This document shows positions 24,716 through 36,690 of a DNA stretch of 64,000 bases, piece after piece (the first letter of the stretch is position 1; every line of letters starts with the position of its first letter). The position numbers were made by a program, and so were the translations under genes. Location of the stretch: the NCBI GenBank assembly GCA_012845835.1, contig JABAKD010000019.1, positions 5,060,994 to 5,124,993 of the forward strand, in the 5' to 3' direction. The stretch is from Undaria pinnatifida (lineage: Eukaryota > Sar > Phaeophyceae > Laminariales > Alariaceae). Under the pieces are notes generated by a model. It saw only the letters and a program-made list of their open reading frames with translations. It had not been told where the DNA came from and made no database searches.

Positions 24716-25040
24716 TGTGCTGCACAGGCGTAGTATCAGCGCGGGGTACGGCAGTTGATGATCAAGGCTATGGTAGGGGGGATACCTCCATTTCACTACC
24801 GGATCTGAGCCAGTTGCACGAGTGACTCCGTACCTCGCCGACGAAAACACGTTAGGTCATTTGCTTGGCGCAGCGTAGCTAACCATCCTATTGGAGACGC
24901 ATATCGAGACATTACAACAACGCGAAAGCCTATGACCACAAGACACTCGGGCGTCACTCGCTGGTGATCCCGAGCCACTGTAGAAAAGGGGCCCTGAAAC
25001 AACATTAACTCCCCTACCGTAGCATTGGCCTGACAGTCTG
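24715..25040 (+). repeat. Dispersed repeat C, copy 1
   Basis: Aligns in the same orientation with 36375-36690 (blocks GATACCYCCATTTCA, GCACGAG, CTC[CT]GTAC, AAAAGGGGCC). It ends in CCCTACCGTAGCATTGG, similar to the ends of the MITE at 36988. It may be a decayed DNA transposon. Confidence 0.55.
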
Positions 25041-25149
25041 CTGAACATTGCAAGGGAGCTGTACCAGCTGTACCGTCACATCCTAAAATTACGTAAAAGG
25101 TATTCGGGAGAATATTCCATGTCTTTCACACGTTTTTTCGTCATGCCGT

Positions 25150-25460
25150 GTGGTAGTGTGCTGCCATGCAGTCGATAAAAGCGCAGATTACCCAGACAAT
25201 CAAGGTCGCCAACCTGCGTGTTCTCGGACAAAGGCGTGTACATAGGCGGATCGTGTGTAGGTTGCAGCCTTGACAGGGCCCATAGTCTTTAAGAGCCCTA
25301 CTGCACGGATTTTGCGATCACCTGACCCCATCAGGGTCTCCACGTCGCACCGTGAGTCAACCATTCAGACCCTGTTCAAAGAACAAACATCAGCAGGGTC
25401 TCTGGGCGGACCCTGTGTAGGTTACAGCATTGGCATGGGCTAGTCTACAGTATGTACAGG
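25150..25460 (+). repeat. Degenerate GGACCCTG-type repeat segment
   Basis: Recurring short phrases (CAGGGTCTC, GGACCCTGTGTAGGTTAC, TGACAGGGCC) resemble those at 27590-27900. Unit boundaries are unclear. Confidence 0.4.
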
Positions 25461-25652
25461 ACACCTGACAACAACAAGCAGAATAACAAGAAAGGCGGGC
25501 TGATGTTTTCAGGAATGTAAAAAACACGGGATCCGTTGTGTTAGTGTGGAACGCACCCCCTCCCAACGAAAGCAGCCACGGCCGGTATCTCCGTTTCTTG
25601 TTGTTAGGTGTCCCGTACGGTGCACGGACCTCACATGAGACTGAAAATTATA

Positions 25653-27585
25653 ATTAAGGGGCCGTTACAGACGCAGGCCGCCGTTTTCAGGTCTCTCTAC
25701 TAGGCAGCTTACGCGATGGTCACTCACTTGTGCCTGGTACTATATAAGCTTGTATTAGTTCCGCACACGCCACAGACAAACTGAACAGCGTGCAATTCCG
25801 CGAGGCAAACCATCATCCTCTTTTTTCTGCACGCACATGCCTTCAAAGGCACGTGAAGCTCTTTTATATCCAGCTGCATCCCCATATATTACGCCTGTTT
25901 GGCTCCCAGGGCAATACAATAACACTAACCCACCCTCATGAGCCGCATCTGCAGAAACATGGAAGATACGGAGAAGCACCGGTTCCACGGTCTAGAACAA
26001 GACTCGAAGAGGTGGCTCTTCACAACCTACTCCCACACTCTCTACCCTGCGAGTCTACGAATCCTCAGCAAAAATTCTTCAGCAGAAACCCACAAACGAA
26101 GAACGGAAGAAGGGAAAAAGATACAGAACACTCCAGCGAATGGCGGGGTTGACAGGAGCACGACAGCTGTCACGTCCTGCCGACGGCGTCATGCATAATA
26201 ACACAGTATTAAGGGGATGTTACAGACACAGAGGCCACCATTTCCATGTCTCTCTACCAGGCATGTTCCACGTTGGTCACTTACTTGTACTAGATAAGCT
26301 CTTGCGAGTTTTACCCACGCCACGGACGAACCGAACAACGTGCAATTCCGCGAGGCAAACCAGCATCCCGTTTTTCCTATATGCACATGGCTTCAAAGGC
26401 ACGTGAAACGCTTTTGTATCCAGCTGCATCCCATATATTACGCCTTGTTTGCCTCCCAGGGCAATACAATAACACTAACCGACCCTGATGAGCCGCATCT
26501 GCAGAAAATGGAAGATGGGAAGCACCGGTTCCACGGGCTAGAACAAGACCCGAAGATTCGGCTCTTCACAACTTACTGCCACACTCTCTACCTTGCGAGG
26601 CTACGAAGCCTCAGCGTAAATTCTAAAGCAGAAAACCACAAACGAAGAACGGAAGACGGGAAAAGGGTTCAGAACACTCTCCAGCGAATGGCGGGGTCGT
26701 CAGGGGCGCGAGAACTATCACGTCCTGCCGACGACACGATGTAAAATAAGATTAAGGGGCTGTTGCAGACACAGAGGCCACCATTTGCAGATCTCTCTAC
26801 TAGACAGGTTCCACGCTGGTCACTCGCTTGTACTATAAATAGAGAAGCTCTTGTATTAACTCCACACACCCCACGGACGAACTGAACGACAGCGTGAAAT
26901 TCCGAGGCAAACCATCATCCCCTTTTTCCTGTACGCACATGCCTTCAAAGACACGTGAAACTCTTTTATATATCCAGCTGCATCCCATATATTACGCCTC
27001 GTTTGGCTCCCAGGGCAATACAATAACAGTAGCCCACCCTGGTGAGCCGTATCTGCAGAAATATGGTAGACTCGAGGAAGCACCGGTCCCACGATCTAGA
27101 ACATGACTCGAAGATATGGCTCTTCACACCCTACTCCCACACCTCTACCCCACGAAGATACGAAGCGTAAGTGAAAATGCTACAGCAGAAAACCCCAAAC
27201 GAAGAACGGAAGACGGGGAAAGGGTACAGAACACTCCAGCGAATGGCGGGGTCGACAGGGGCACGTAAGCTCTCACGTCCTGCCGACGACGCCATTCATA
27301 GTAAGATTAAGGGACCGTTACAGACACAGAGGCCATCATTTGCATGTCTCTCTACTAGGCAGGTTCCACGTTGGTCACTCACTAGTGCTAGATAAGCTCT
27401 TGTGTTAGTTCCGCACACACACGCCACGGACGAACTGAACAGCGTGCAGTTCCGCGAGGCAAACGCATCATCCCCTTTTCCTATACTCTCACGCCTTCAA
27501 AGGCATGTGTGACCCTTCATATCCAGCCGTATCCATTATCGTACGCCTTGTATGGCTCCCAGGGCAATACCATAACAACTGACTA
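25653..27585 (+). repeat. 0.55-kb tandem array, four units
   Basis: Units start at 25653, 26208, 26751 and 27306 with ATTAAGG; the spacing is 543-555 bp and the last unit stops near 27585. Each unit has a TATA-like stretch (CTATATAAGC in the first, ACTATAAATAG in the third), a CAATTCCGCGAGGCAAAC block and GCGAATGGCGGGG near its end. The encoded frames start at GTG and are not preserved between units, so coding is doubtful. A related single fragment lies at 63600-63740. Confidence 0.85.
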
Positions 27586-27589
27586 TTGC

Positions 27590-27905
27590 CCAACACTGTG
27601 AAGGCCTCCGTGCAATGCCCAGGCAGGGTTATAATACTCTGCACAGGAACAGGGTTAACCATAAACATTTCTTCACGCTTTGAAGACGCTGGCATGATTG
27701 ACAAGCATCTCCTTCTCGGACCCTGCATAGGGCGACACCTTTAGCAAGACCATGTTTTGGACGGACCCTAGGTGCAGGTTATAAACACCTTGGCAGGGTT
27801 TGGTCTAAATCAGCCTTGCACGAGGCTGGATACCCCCCGATCCTGCGAGGGTCTCCATGTCTTCCCTTGGCAGGGTTAACACCCTGTACGTGGTCAATCA
27901 GGCAG
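27590..27905 (+). repeat. Second GGACCCTG-type repeat segment
   Basis: Contains several CAGGGTTA, GGACCCT and GAGGGTCTCCATGTC phrases echoing 25150-25460. It joins the truncated end of the 0.55-kb array to the first poly(C)-tract element. Confidence 0.4.
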
Positions 27906-27934
27906 ACCATATATATACAGGCCCCCGCCCCAAC

Positions 27935-28435
27935 CCCCCCCCCCCCAATAATAAACTGGTGCACTTTTTTTTTTTTTTTTCTTCCAAAACCGTCAGATTT
28001 ATCCCCTTGAAAGGATTTATAGCTTACATGCACAGATTGCCCCCCCTTCCCCCCCCCCCCCCCCCCCCCCCGCTCCAAACCCGCTCGCTTTTGATCAAAA
28101 CCAGGCCCCCACGTCCTTCAAAACTCCGCCCCCGCCCTCACCAGTTATTCGACTTACAAGATTCACTTGATAAAAGGATACATTTCCCTCCACAGCTGTC
28201 AGATTTGGTCCCCCTCAGAAACGGGTTTTATAGTTTCCGCGCACAGACTGACTAAAATCACCCTGTTGACCCTGATAGCTACACTGTAGTTGTAAGGGGA
28301 GTCGCCGACCTACATCCTTCATGAGGATACACAACTCGTAATACGCGCAATCGGAGTATCACACAGCTTGCGAAGATGAGTTTCGACGAAATCTTCGATC
28401 TCACAGCTGGAGTGTATTTTCATTTTTTTTATAAT
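27935..28435 (+). mobile_element. Poly(C)-tract element, copy 1
   Basis: Begins with C-runs around ATAAACTGGTGCA and contains CTTTTGATCAAAACCAGGCC and CCTGTTGACCCTGATAGCT. It ends with the family's constant 3' block (GATGAGTTTCGAC...CACAGCTGGAGTGTATTTT) followed by an AT-rich tail. No protein or terminal inverted repeats. Confidence 0.8.
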
Positions 28436-28500
28436 ATACAGGTTGATATATTGGCTAGGTTCTGTGTACTAGTATTTTATCGATATTGAAACCCTATACG

Positions 28501-28790
28501 TACGTACGCGTAGGACACGTATGGCTGTGACATATCAGAGAGGTGGTTGGGGCTTACTAACAAAGTTTCCGTCAATTTCTTTTTGTCCCGTCATGCATCT
28601 CGGGGACAGGAGGTTTGCATGCAACATGCGTTCATGTCTTTTTGGTACGTACACGTAGGACACGTATGGCTGTGGCATATCAGAGAGGTGGTTGGGGCTT
28701 ACTAACAAAGTTTCCGTCAATTTCTTTTTGTCCCGTCATGCATCTCGGGGACAGGAGGTTTGCATGCAACATGCGTTCATGTCTTTTGCT
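28501..28790. repeat. 145-bp tandem duplication, nearly identical
   Basis: The copies at 28501-28645 and 28646-28790 differ at only a few bases (GCGTAGG/ACGTAGG, TGACAT/TGGCAT). Both contain ATGCATCTCGGGGACAGGAGG. Recent local duplication. Confidence 0.92.
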
Positions 28791-28799
28791 TAGGGGACA

Positions 28800-29250
28800 T
28801 CACGCAAAGACTCTGACGAGGGCACTATGATGCAGCCTGGCAAGACCCTAGCGAAGAGACACCACACACCCTGTCGCCAAACAAAGCTTGCGAGGCAACG
28901 CCAAGGCGAAGAGTCTGAGTGAAATTTCAATCGAGAAGGACCTTGCACACACGATCAAAAGGCGACGATTTGACCATTTCCCGGTTCGATTTGTTTCTCC
29001 ATTTCGTGTGACATGCTACTTTAGGACCCCTCGCCGATTTTGCATAGCTCGGAGTGAACTTATCCCAGGCACCGTTCATGTCACACCTAGACTCGACGTA
29101 GGAAGATACCATTGCAAATCGCCGTCGCGTGGATGTAGTGACCGCTCTGCGATGGAGTGGAACCCGTTTTTTTTTCCTGACACCTCACGTCAAAACTTCA
29201 AGCCTCTCAAAGGGGGGGGGGTACCGGACACCGTCTCCTCCCCAAAACCC
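28800..29250 (+). other. Unassigned, 126-codon open frame
   Basis: A plus-strand frame (28888-29268) is open for 126 codons without a recognised domain and runs into the minisatellite. It is probably chance. Confidence 0.2.
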
Positions 29251-29589
29251 ATACTAAATCCTATATAAACTAAACGCAATACTAAATCCTATATAAAACT
29301 GAACATACGCGCCTAATCCTATATAAACCGAACACACACTAAATCCTATATAAAACCGAACAAACTCTGAATCCTATGTAAAACCGAACGCAAATACTAA
29401 ATCCAAATAAAACCGAGCACACACTAAATCCATTTTAAAACCGAAAACACGCTCAATCCTGTATAAAACCGGACACACACTAAATCCCCTATAAAACCGA
29501 ACATACACACTTAACCTTAATTAAAACCGGACAAACACCAAATCCTATATAAACCGAACATATACTGAATCCTATATAAAACTGAACAC
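29251..29589 (+). repeat. 26-31-bp minisatellite, about 12 units
   Basis: The unit consensus is AATCCTATATAAAACCGAAC followed by a variable ACACACT-like spacer. Each unit has a TATA-box-like core, degraded in the middle units. Confidence 0.93.
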
Positions 29590-29594
29590 AGCGG

Positions 29595-30715
29595 ACGATA
29601 GAAAGCCGCCGCCGCCTCCTCCCTGCTAGATACAAGGCCTTCCATACAGCAGACTTTAATGCTACTGGGAGGCAACCTATTGGTCACAGCTGCGTAGTGA
29701 CGGCGACTTCTTCAGCCCTATTGAGTGGTGCAAAGCAGTTATGAGCTCTCTTCTAGATGGAAGGAGCAGAAGGCCCCGAAGAGCCATGGGATCGTCAGAT
29801 TTCATCGCGGGGCGCGCGGACAACTGTTCACGTTGGCTTCGGTAAAGCTTTGAAACCTTATAACCTATATCTGGTACCTGATGTCCGGTACTAAACTCGT
29901 ACCTGTGGTATCTGGTATATGTCGTACACCGAGGGTACCACCAGCATAATATGATGAAAGCCTTGGCTTGCGGCCGAGATGTAGCACAACCTTTGTTCGC
30001 ACAGGCACAACAGTATGACTTATGACTCCAGCTGGCGAGTATACCTGTTGACGATCGCCTACTCGTATTATTTGGCTTTTCGCAAAATATTTCGCGAAAG
30101 CCAGCCAAGCACTGGGTGAGCCTTTATTTCTTGTTTGGCTCCACATTGTTAGAACAAGGATCTTGAAGTCCCCACGCCTCTAAACGATTGTACAGGCGGA
30201 TCGCTCCATGACAAGATGGCACAGGGGCGAGGCGGGGGAGAGCTGACTACGGCACGCAGCAATGGACGCCAAGAGCAGCGACAAAGGGAAACCGGGGCGA
30301 ACCGGGGGGGGGGCAAGCGTACTGACACAGCTGTCGACGAATGAATGCAGAAACGAAATTGTAGATCGTACAGCAAGGTACCGACTCGAGTCATGAGTGG
30401 AACGTGTGATTGTAGAGCCTTGTGAACCCTACAGTGGTGAGTGGTAATTTTTACTTTGTTTGTTTTTGTTGAGTTCAATGGGGCTAGCGCAAAAGCGGCA
30501 GTAGTGACACTTTTGTCTTTTTAGCTCGTTGTTTTGTTTTTCCCTGCCTTGTTTCGCTCTTCGTTCCCGTATTGTCCCTCCCCACCGCCCACATGCCGGT
30601 ACCTTCCTCTTCTTTTTTTTTCTTCTTCTTTTCTTCTTCTTCTTCTTCATATTGTTCCGTCCGCGCAACGCGGTCATCTGTTCCTCTTCCGCACCAAGTA
30701 TATATAAAAAAGAAA
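29595..30715. other. Unassigned region
   Basis: Includes open frames of up to 143 codons on the minus strand (29677-30108) without recognised domains and a pyrimidine-rich tract (30600-30660). No gene is supported. Confidence 0.3.
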
Positions 30716-30716
30716 A

Positions 30717-31410
30717 AAAAACGTACACTCCAGCTGTGAGATCGAAATTGTGCCGAAACTCGTCTTTGCAAGCTGTGTGTGATACTCCGATCGCGCGTAT
30801 TACGGGTTGTGTGTCCTCATTAAGGATATAGGTCGGCAACTCCCCTTCCTTGCAACTACAGTGTAGCTATCAGGGTCAACAAGGTGATTTTAGTCAGTCT
30901 GTGCGCGGAAACTATAAAACCCGTTTCTGAGGGGGACAAAATCTGACAGCTGTGGAATGAAATGCACCAGTTTATAAAGTGAATCCTGTAAGTCGAATAA
31001 CCGGTGAGTGGAGGGCGGAGTTTTTAAGGACGTGGGGGGCTGGGTTCGATCAAGAGGAGGGGGGGGGGGGGAGGGGGGGGGGGGGGGGGGGGGCAGCTCG
31101 ATTTGTGCGTAGAAACCATAATTTCTATCCTGTAAGTCGTGGGTGGTGGGGAAGGAGGGAGCGTTGGGGGGGGGGGGGGGGGGGGCGTGAATTGCAGCAG
31201 AGGCATGGATGGCTCTAGAAAGATAATGAGGTGATATCAAGTGCGTGGGAGTGTTTATTACTCTGGCAGATTTCGATGTTAGGTGGGGCGTTGAAGCAAG
31301 AGGGAACGGGCAAAAAACTAAAAATGGGGGGGGAGGGAGGGGGGGGGGGAGGGGGGGGGGAAAGGGTTTTGAAGAGGTTTAGGTCACATATAATATACAA
31401 TACACTACAA
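30717..31410 (-). mobile_element. Poly(C)-tract element, copy 2
   Basis: The reverse strand carries the full unit order, from the region after the internal direct repeat (near 31410) to the constant 3' block (near 30720), with three long G-runs (C-runs on the element strand). Confidence 0.88.
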
Positions 31411-31419
31411 CGGTATATA

Positions 31420-31860
31420 CAGTTTATATGTGTTGATCAGATAATGCCTACTTTTTTCCTTTAAAAAAGGTTTGAAAAATGATGCCCAGACGTAGTGTTA
31501 ACAGCTAGTAATTTGAGTAGGAATTTCGGCGCCCCAGCAAAAAAATAGTGGCGGATTCGAGCAAATCACGTCTGTTGGCTTCATGACCGACGCTTCTTAT
31601 TTCACGTCGCAAATAGGCACAACACAACGCTCAGATTACAACAAAGCAAAAAGCTCAACGTGTCTTCCATTGTTAGGGCACATCGCGCAACACATACTAC
31701 ATACATGCCTGTACGAGTTCGTACAAACAATCTTCGACGTTCCTGCGTATGTTTCCGGGTTTGATGGCCACCTCTTGGTATCTAGTGGTTATGCCACTAT
31801 TATTATAGCTTTTCTCCCACGTCTTCAAAAACATCCTTATTAATATTTAATGCGTCCTTA
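31420..31860. other. Unassigned spacer
   Basis: An 86-codon plus-strand frame (31583-31843) has no recognised domain. Confidence 0.25.
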
Positions 31861-31861
31861 T

Positions 31862-32140
31862 ATTACAAACTGATGCATTTCCCTCCACAGCTGTCAGATT
31901 TTGTCCCCCTCAGAAACGGGTTTTATAGTTTCCGCGCACAGACTGCCTAACATCACCCTGTTGACCCTGATAGCTACACTGTAGTTGCAAGGGGAGTCGC
32001 CGACCTATATCCTTAATGAGGACACACAACCCGCAATACGCGCGATCGGAGTATCACACACAGCTTGCAAAGATGAGTTTCGACAAAACGTTCAATCTCA
32101 CAGCTGGAGTGTGTTTTTATTTTTACAATAATACGCTAAC
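31862..32140 (+). mobile_element. Poly(C)-tract element, copy 3 (short form)
   Basis: Only the last 280 bp of the unit, from AAACTGATGCATTTCC to CAGCTGGAGTGTGTTTT and an AT-rich tail. Copies 7 and 8 start at nearly the same internal point. Confidence 0.88.
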
Positions 32141-32149
32141 GTGGTCGTG

Positions 32150-32700
32150 ACGTTTTTTTGGATCTTTGAAAATATCTTGGTTATAAGACCCCCCCAATAT
32201 AGCGGTGACTCCCGAGCTCCACTCGGCCTCCGGCGGCCTGGCGGTGCTGCCACGTCCCATCCGCACAGTCACGTGCCGGCGAAAGAACGGCCGTCGGTGC
32301 CCCACCTCGGCGAGGGGAAGCGTGGAAATCGCCCTCCCAGAGGGACGGCTCGCTTGCGCCCCCCCCGATTTTTCTTCGTCGCTGCCCGCTATTTATTTTG
32401 TTTCGAATTCCAACTATATTTTTAACTTTCGAATTGCTTTTTGGCCATTTGAGCCATGGACAGAGCCATGGACAGAGCCATGGACACGAGACGACAAGTG
32501 CGCCTGCGTCAACAGCGAGCAAAACAACACCAGGACCAAACACAGCGGCGTCCAGCCGTCGCCGCCCGCCGAGCCCAAAATCGGTAACCATTCGCTTGAC
32601 CCCCGGCGTGGCGGGGAATAGTGCACAACAATTGCAAATCCCGCCCAGCCCGAGAGCATTGTAACCAACAAATCGGCTGCTGCTCGCCCGTCAGGTGTAT
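32150..32700 (+). other. GC-rich segment with a possible short first exon
   Basis: A GC-rich island holds a 14-bp triplication (GAGCCATGGACAGA, 32451-32486). From the ATG at 32456 a 43-codon basic frame (MDRAMDRAMDTRRQVRLRQQ...) ends at CAAAATCG followed by a donor-like GGTAACC. No downstream exon was recognised, so this is a weak candidate only. Confidence 0.2.
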
Positions 32701-33116
32701 TGCTCTACATACTGCCGCATTGCTGTACTGCCGTACTGGGTAGGTCCGTGGGTGGATGGTGGGTGGTGGGTGGGTGGTGGATGGTGGCTCGCTCGCTCCC
32801 CGAGATGGCAGAGTATCGTCAAAAAATAAAACTCCCCCTGTCTGGTTCCTGTTCCATACAAGGTCCTCAAAAACCAACCAACTAAGTGCTCCCCGCATAA
32901 CAGGTTTACTGTTGTACGTACTGCTGTACTGCTGTATGTAGCAAAGGATAGGTCGGTGGGTGGGTGTAGGGTGCACTGCGTCGTCCGTGGTGGGTGGGTG
33001 GGTGGGCCGTTCCGTACGTGGGAGTCTTTTTTCGTCCTGTGGGATATGAACCTTTCTTTTTGTTTCTAAAATACCGGCCTCCCACTGAGACTGGTGCTTG
33101 GGAGAGTACCACTACT

Positions 33117-34015
33117 GTCAAGGTATTAGTGTGGTATTAGACCGTTTGACCACTTGCACAAGGTTAACCAATAGCTTACCCAAACTAAACCTTATAACAT
33201 CATTTCCCCCTATAACGGCGGGATAGCACGTCGGCCGGATATTCGGGCGGACCTATCAATTTTCCAAGCCGTTTCATCTTCTGGGTATACCGGGGAGAGT
33301 TTTTTTCAAGTTCGACATGGGGAAAGTCTGAAAAAGTTTATTATTATGGTGGATGTGGGGTTTGAACCCGCGACCCAAAAAACTCATGGTCTGTCGACGA
33401 CGCCATTTGTTAAGGTGTTTTGGGGTATTAGTCCGTTTGGCCACTCCTTGCAAAAGGTTAACCAATAATAGCTTACCCAAACTAAACCTTATTAACAGTA
33501 CCCCCCCCTGAAACCCCTGAAACGGCGGGATAGCAGGTCGGCCGGATATACGGGCAGACCTGTCAATTTCCAAACATGGGGAAAGTCTGAAAAAGTTTAT
33601 TATGGTAGAAGATGTGGGATTTGAACGCACGCCCCAAAACAAACAATGGTCTGTCGACGACGCCATTGGTTAAGGTATTTGTGGGGTATTACTCGTCGTC
33701 CGTTTGACTACTGTACTTGCAAAATAATAGCTTACACAAACTAAGCCTTCTAACACTCTCCCCCCCTGAAACGGCGGGATAGCAGGTCGGCCGGACATAC
33801 GGGCAGACTTGTCAATATCCAACCAAGAGGAAAATCTTTAAAAGTTTATTATAGGTGGATGTCGGATTTGAACCCACGACCCAAAAAACCTATGGTCTGT
33901 CGACGACGCCATTTGTTAAGGAATTAGTGGGGTATTACACGTAGTCCGTTTGACCACATGCAAAAGGTTAACCAATAGCTTACCCAAACTGAGCCTTATA
34001 ACACCACCCTCCTCA
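33117..34015 (-). repeat. 245-290-bp tandem array with tRNA-like segment
   Basis: Four units start near 33117, 33413, 33671 and 33917 (the last is partial). On the minus strand units 1-3 contain GGGTCGCGGGTTCAAACC or a variant, which fits an RNA polymerase III B box, after GACGACAGACCAT-like sequence. All units share GGTTAACCAATA and AGCTTACCCAAACT; a GAAACGGCGGGATAGCA block is shared by most. This may be a tandemly amplified tRNA-related SINE. Confidence 0.75.
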
Positions 34016-34529
34016 CTGCTGCACTTCTCTGTCCTAACTACCGTCCGTACTGCTGCACTGCCGTACTGCTGCCCTGTGTTATCATTTTTTTTTGCAAAAC
34101 TTATATACAGAGGATGATACATTTACTACCGTACGTACTGCTGCTCTGCCGTGCTGCCCTGTTATTATCTTGTTATAATATACCTCAGAGCCCCACATCG
34201 GCACGGTAAAAACATGGGCGTAAAATCGTACATTTGAGACGAAAATGTGAAAAGGAAGTGCAGGCAGATACGATATATAATGGCGGTAAACCACACAACC
34301 AACCTATTACGTTGGGTATTTCGTACTTATCGTCTGCATGATCGCCTCCCAACCTATACCAAGCAAAGTATGACTCACGAAGTACGTAGCTCCAACTCGT
34401 TTCCGCCCTCCTCCCCCCCCCCCCCCCACCCTTTTTTTTTTCCCCCGCCTACTTTGTTCAAACGCCCCAATTCCAATCGAAATCGGCCAGAGTAATAAAC
34501 ACTTCTACGCAACTGATAACCCACCATTA

Positions 34530-35760
34530 TATTTTATTGCCATCCATGACGTAGCTTTCATTCATCCCCCGCCCCTCCTCCAACGCTCCCTCCTTCCCCA
34601 CCACCCGCATGATCGCATAGACCAAGCACCACGAGTATAGCAAGCCCCTACATATATGATAAATACGCGCGATCGGGGTATCACACACAATCTTGCAAAG
34701 ATGAGTTTCGACCAAAAATTTGATCTCACAGCTAGCAGCTGGAGTATATGTTATTATATGTGACTTAAACCTCTTGAACCCCCCCCCCCCCCCCCCCCGC
34801 TTCCCCCCCCTATTTTTTTCTCCGCTCTCTCTTGCTCAAACGCCCCACGGAATATCGAGATCCGCCAGAGTAAGAAACACTTCCACGAACTGGATATCAC
34901 CTCATTATCTTTCTAGAGAGACATCCACGCCGCTGCTGCAATTCTCACCCCTCACCCCCGCCCCCAACGCCCCCTCCTTCCCCACCACCCGCACCATCGC
35001 CTAGACCTAACACCACGCGTATAGCAAACCCCTACATCTATACGACCTAAAGCCCTTTCGCTGCCCCCCCCCCCCCCCCTCCCCCACCCCCCCCCCCCCA
35101 TCCCCACCCCCTCGAACACTCCGCCCTCTACTCACTGATTGTACGACTTACAGGGTACTATACATGATAAACTGGTGCGATATTTCCAAAATCGTCACAT
35201 GTATGCCCTTAAAGGATGTGCAGTTTTCACGCACAGTTTGAGCTGCCCCGCCCGCCCCGCCCCCCGGCCCCCCCCATGATAAACTGGTGCATTCTTTCCA
35301 AAACCGTCAGATGTATCCCCTTGAAGGATTCATGGTTTCCACGCACAAATTGACCTGCCCCACCCGTCCGCCTCCCCCTCCCCCCCCCACCCCCGCTCCC
35401 TTTTGATCAAAACCCGGCCCCCACGTCCTTTGAAAAACTCCGCCCACCCCGCACCGGTTATTCGACTTACAGGATTCACTTGATAAACTGATTCATTTCC
35501 TTCCACAGCTAGCTGTCAGATTTTGTCTCCCTCGAAAACGGGTTTTTTTTTAGTTTCCGCGCACAGACTGCCCCACATCACCCTGTTGACCCTGATAGCT
35601 ACACTGTAGTAGTTTCAAGGAGAATCGCCGACCTATATCCTGAATGAGAACACGCAACCCGTAATACGCGCGATCGGAGTATCACACAGAGCTTGCAAAG
35701 ATGAGTTTCGGCAAAACGTTCGGTCTCACAGCTGGATGGAGTGTGTTTAGATTTTGTAAT
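34530..35760 (+). mobile_element. Poly(C)-tract element, copy 4 (long form)
   Basis: Contains the leading block (GACGTAGCTTTCATTCATCCCC), the internal direct repeat (34662-34750) and the matching terminal repeat (35663-35750), about 1.0 kb apart. Between them are long C-runs and two or three copies of an 85-bp sub-repeat (GATAAACTGGTGCATT...TTTCCACGCACAAATTG). Along with copy 9 it defines the full unit. Confidence 0.9.
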
Positions 35761-36004
35761 AGTACTTACATACAGAGGATGATACAGCACTAATTTGTTT
35801 TTGTCCGCCATACAGGCCGGCAACAGGCATACTTCGGGAGTACGACTATTCTATTATTAATACTGTAAACAAATGTTGTGAAACGGAAGTTCAAGATCAA
35901 CGTTTTGGGAAGTCTAACTTTTTTCCGCTCAAAAATAGTCAATGACATATAGTCGATAGTTCGGACGAATTTTGCGCTGTGGCTGGTGGTGATGGTGATG
36001 ATGG

Positions 36005-36110
36005 TAAAACGACTCTACAGCGGTGAAATCAAAGATTTGTCGAAACTCGTACTGGGAAGGTGTGTGTGATACTCCCATGGTGCGTATTACTGGGTGTGCC
36101 TCTGCTGCTG
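36005..36110 (-). repeat. Poly(C)-tract element, copy 5 (3' fragment)
   Basis: A diverged reverse copy of only the constant 3' block (ATTTGTCGAAACTCGT, GTGTGATACTCCCATGG). Confidence 0.6.
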
Positions 36111-36374
36111 CTGCTGTTGTGAATCGTATGACACCACGCGTACATGAACACAGTACGAGTACCTACGTATGAGCATGAGTTTGCGATTAGTTTTGTATGT
36201 TCCAGTCTTTTCTCACGAAGGGTTTCGCGGTGTCATGGGTTTTTTTTGCTGTTGTTTCCATCATGGATTCTTTTTTTTGTTTATCCGCTGTTTGTGTCGA
36301 TGCTGTTTTTTCTTAATGGTGGTCTCTCTTGCCCCACATGAGGTACTTCGGCTGTCTGTTGCGCTGCTTCCACC

Positions 36375-36690
36375 CACTGTTGTTCGGACCAAGGCTTCGG
36401 CAGGGATGATACCCCCATTTCATCATCGGGTTTGTGCCACGCGCACGAGAAACTCTGTACTTCTCGGAGGAAAATGATTTCTTAGGCGTTTTCGTTTTGG
36501 CGCACTGAAGCTTTCCATACAACAACGCGGATCCATATAGACTATAGCAAAACTAAAACAACCCGAAAGCTTAATATTACGCAGGAACAGGGTGTCACTC
36601 GCGCGATTGACACCGAGCGACTGGAAAAAAGGGGCCTCAAAACTGGCACAAGGCCCGTCGTAGAATTCGTCTTCGTGTACGCTAAACTCA
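36375..36690 (+). repeat. Dispersed repeat C, copy 2
   Basis: Partner of 24715-25040 in the same orientation. It ends in GGCCCGTCGTAGAATTCG, again near the MITE terminal motif. Confidence 0.55.

Noticed and set aside
25653-27585. Tandem array as a CRISPR array
   Set aside because: Units are 0.55 kb with no short repeat-spacer pattern, and the sequence is eukaryotic.
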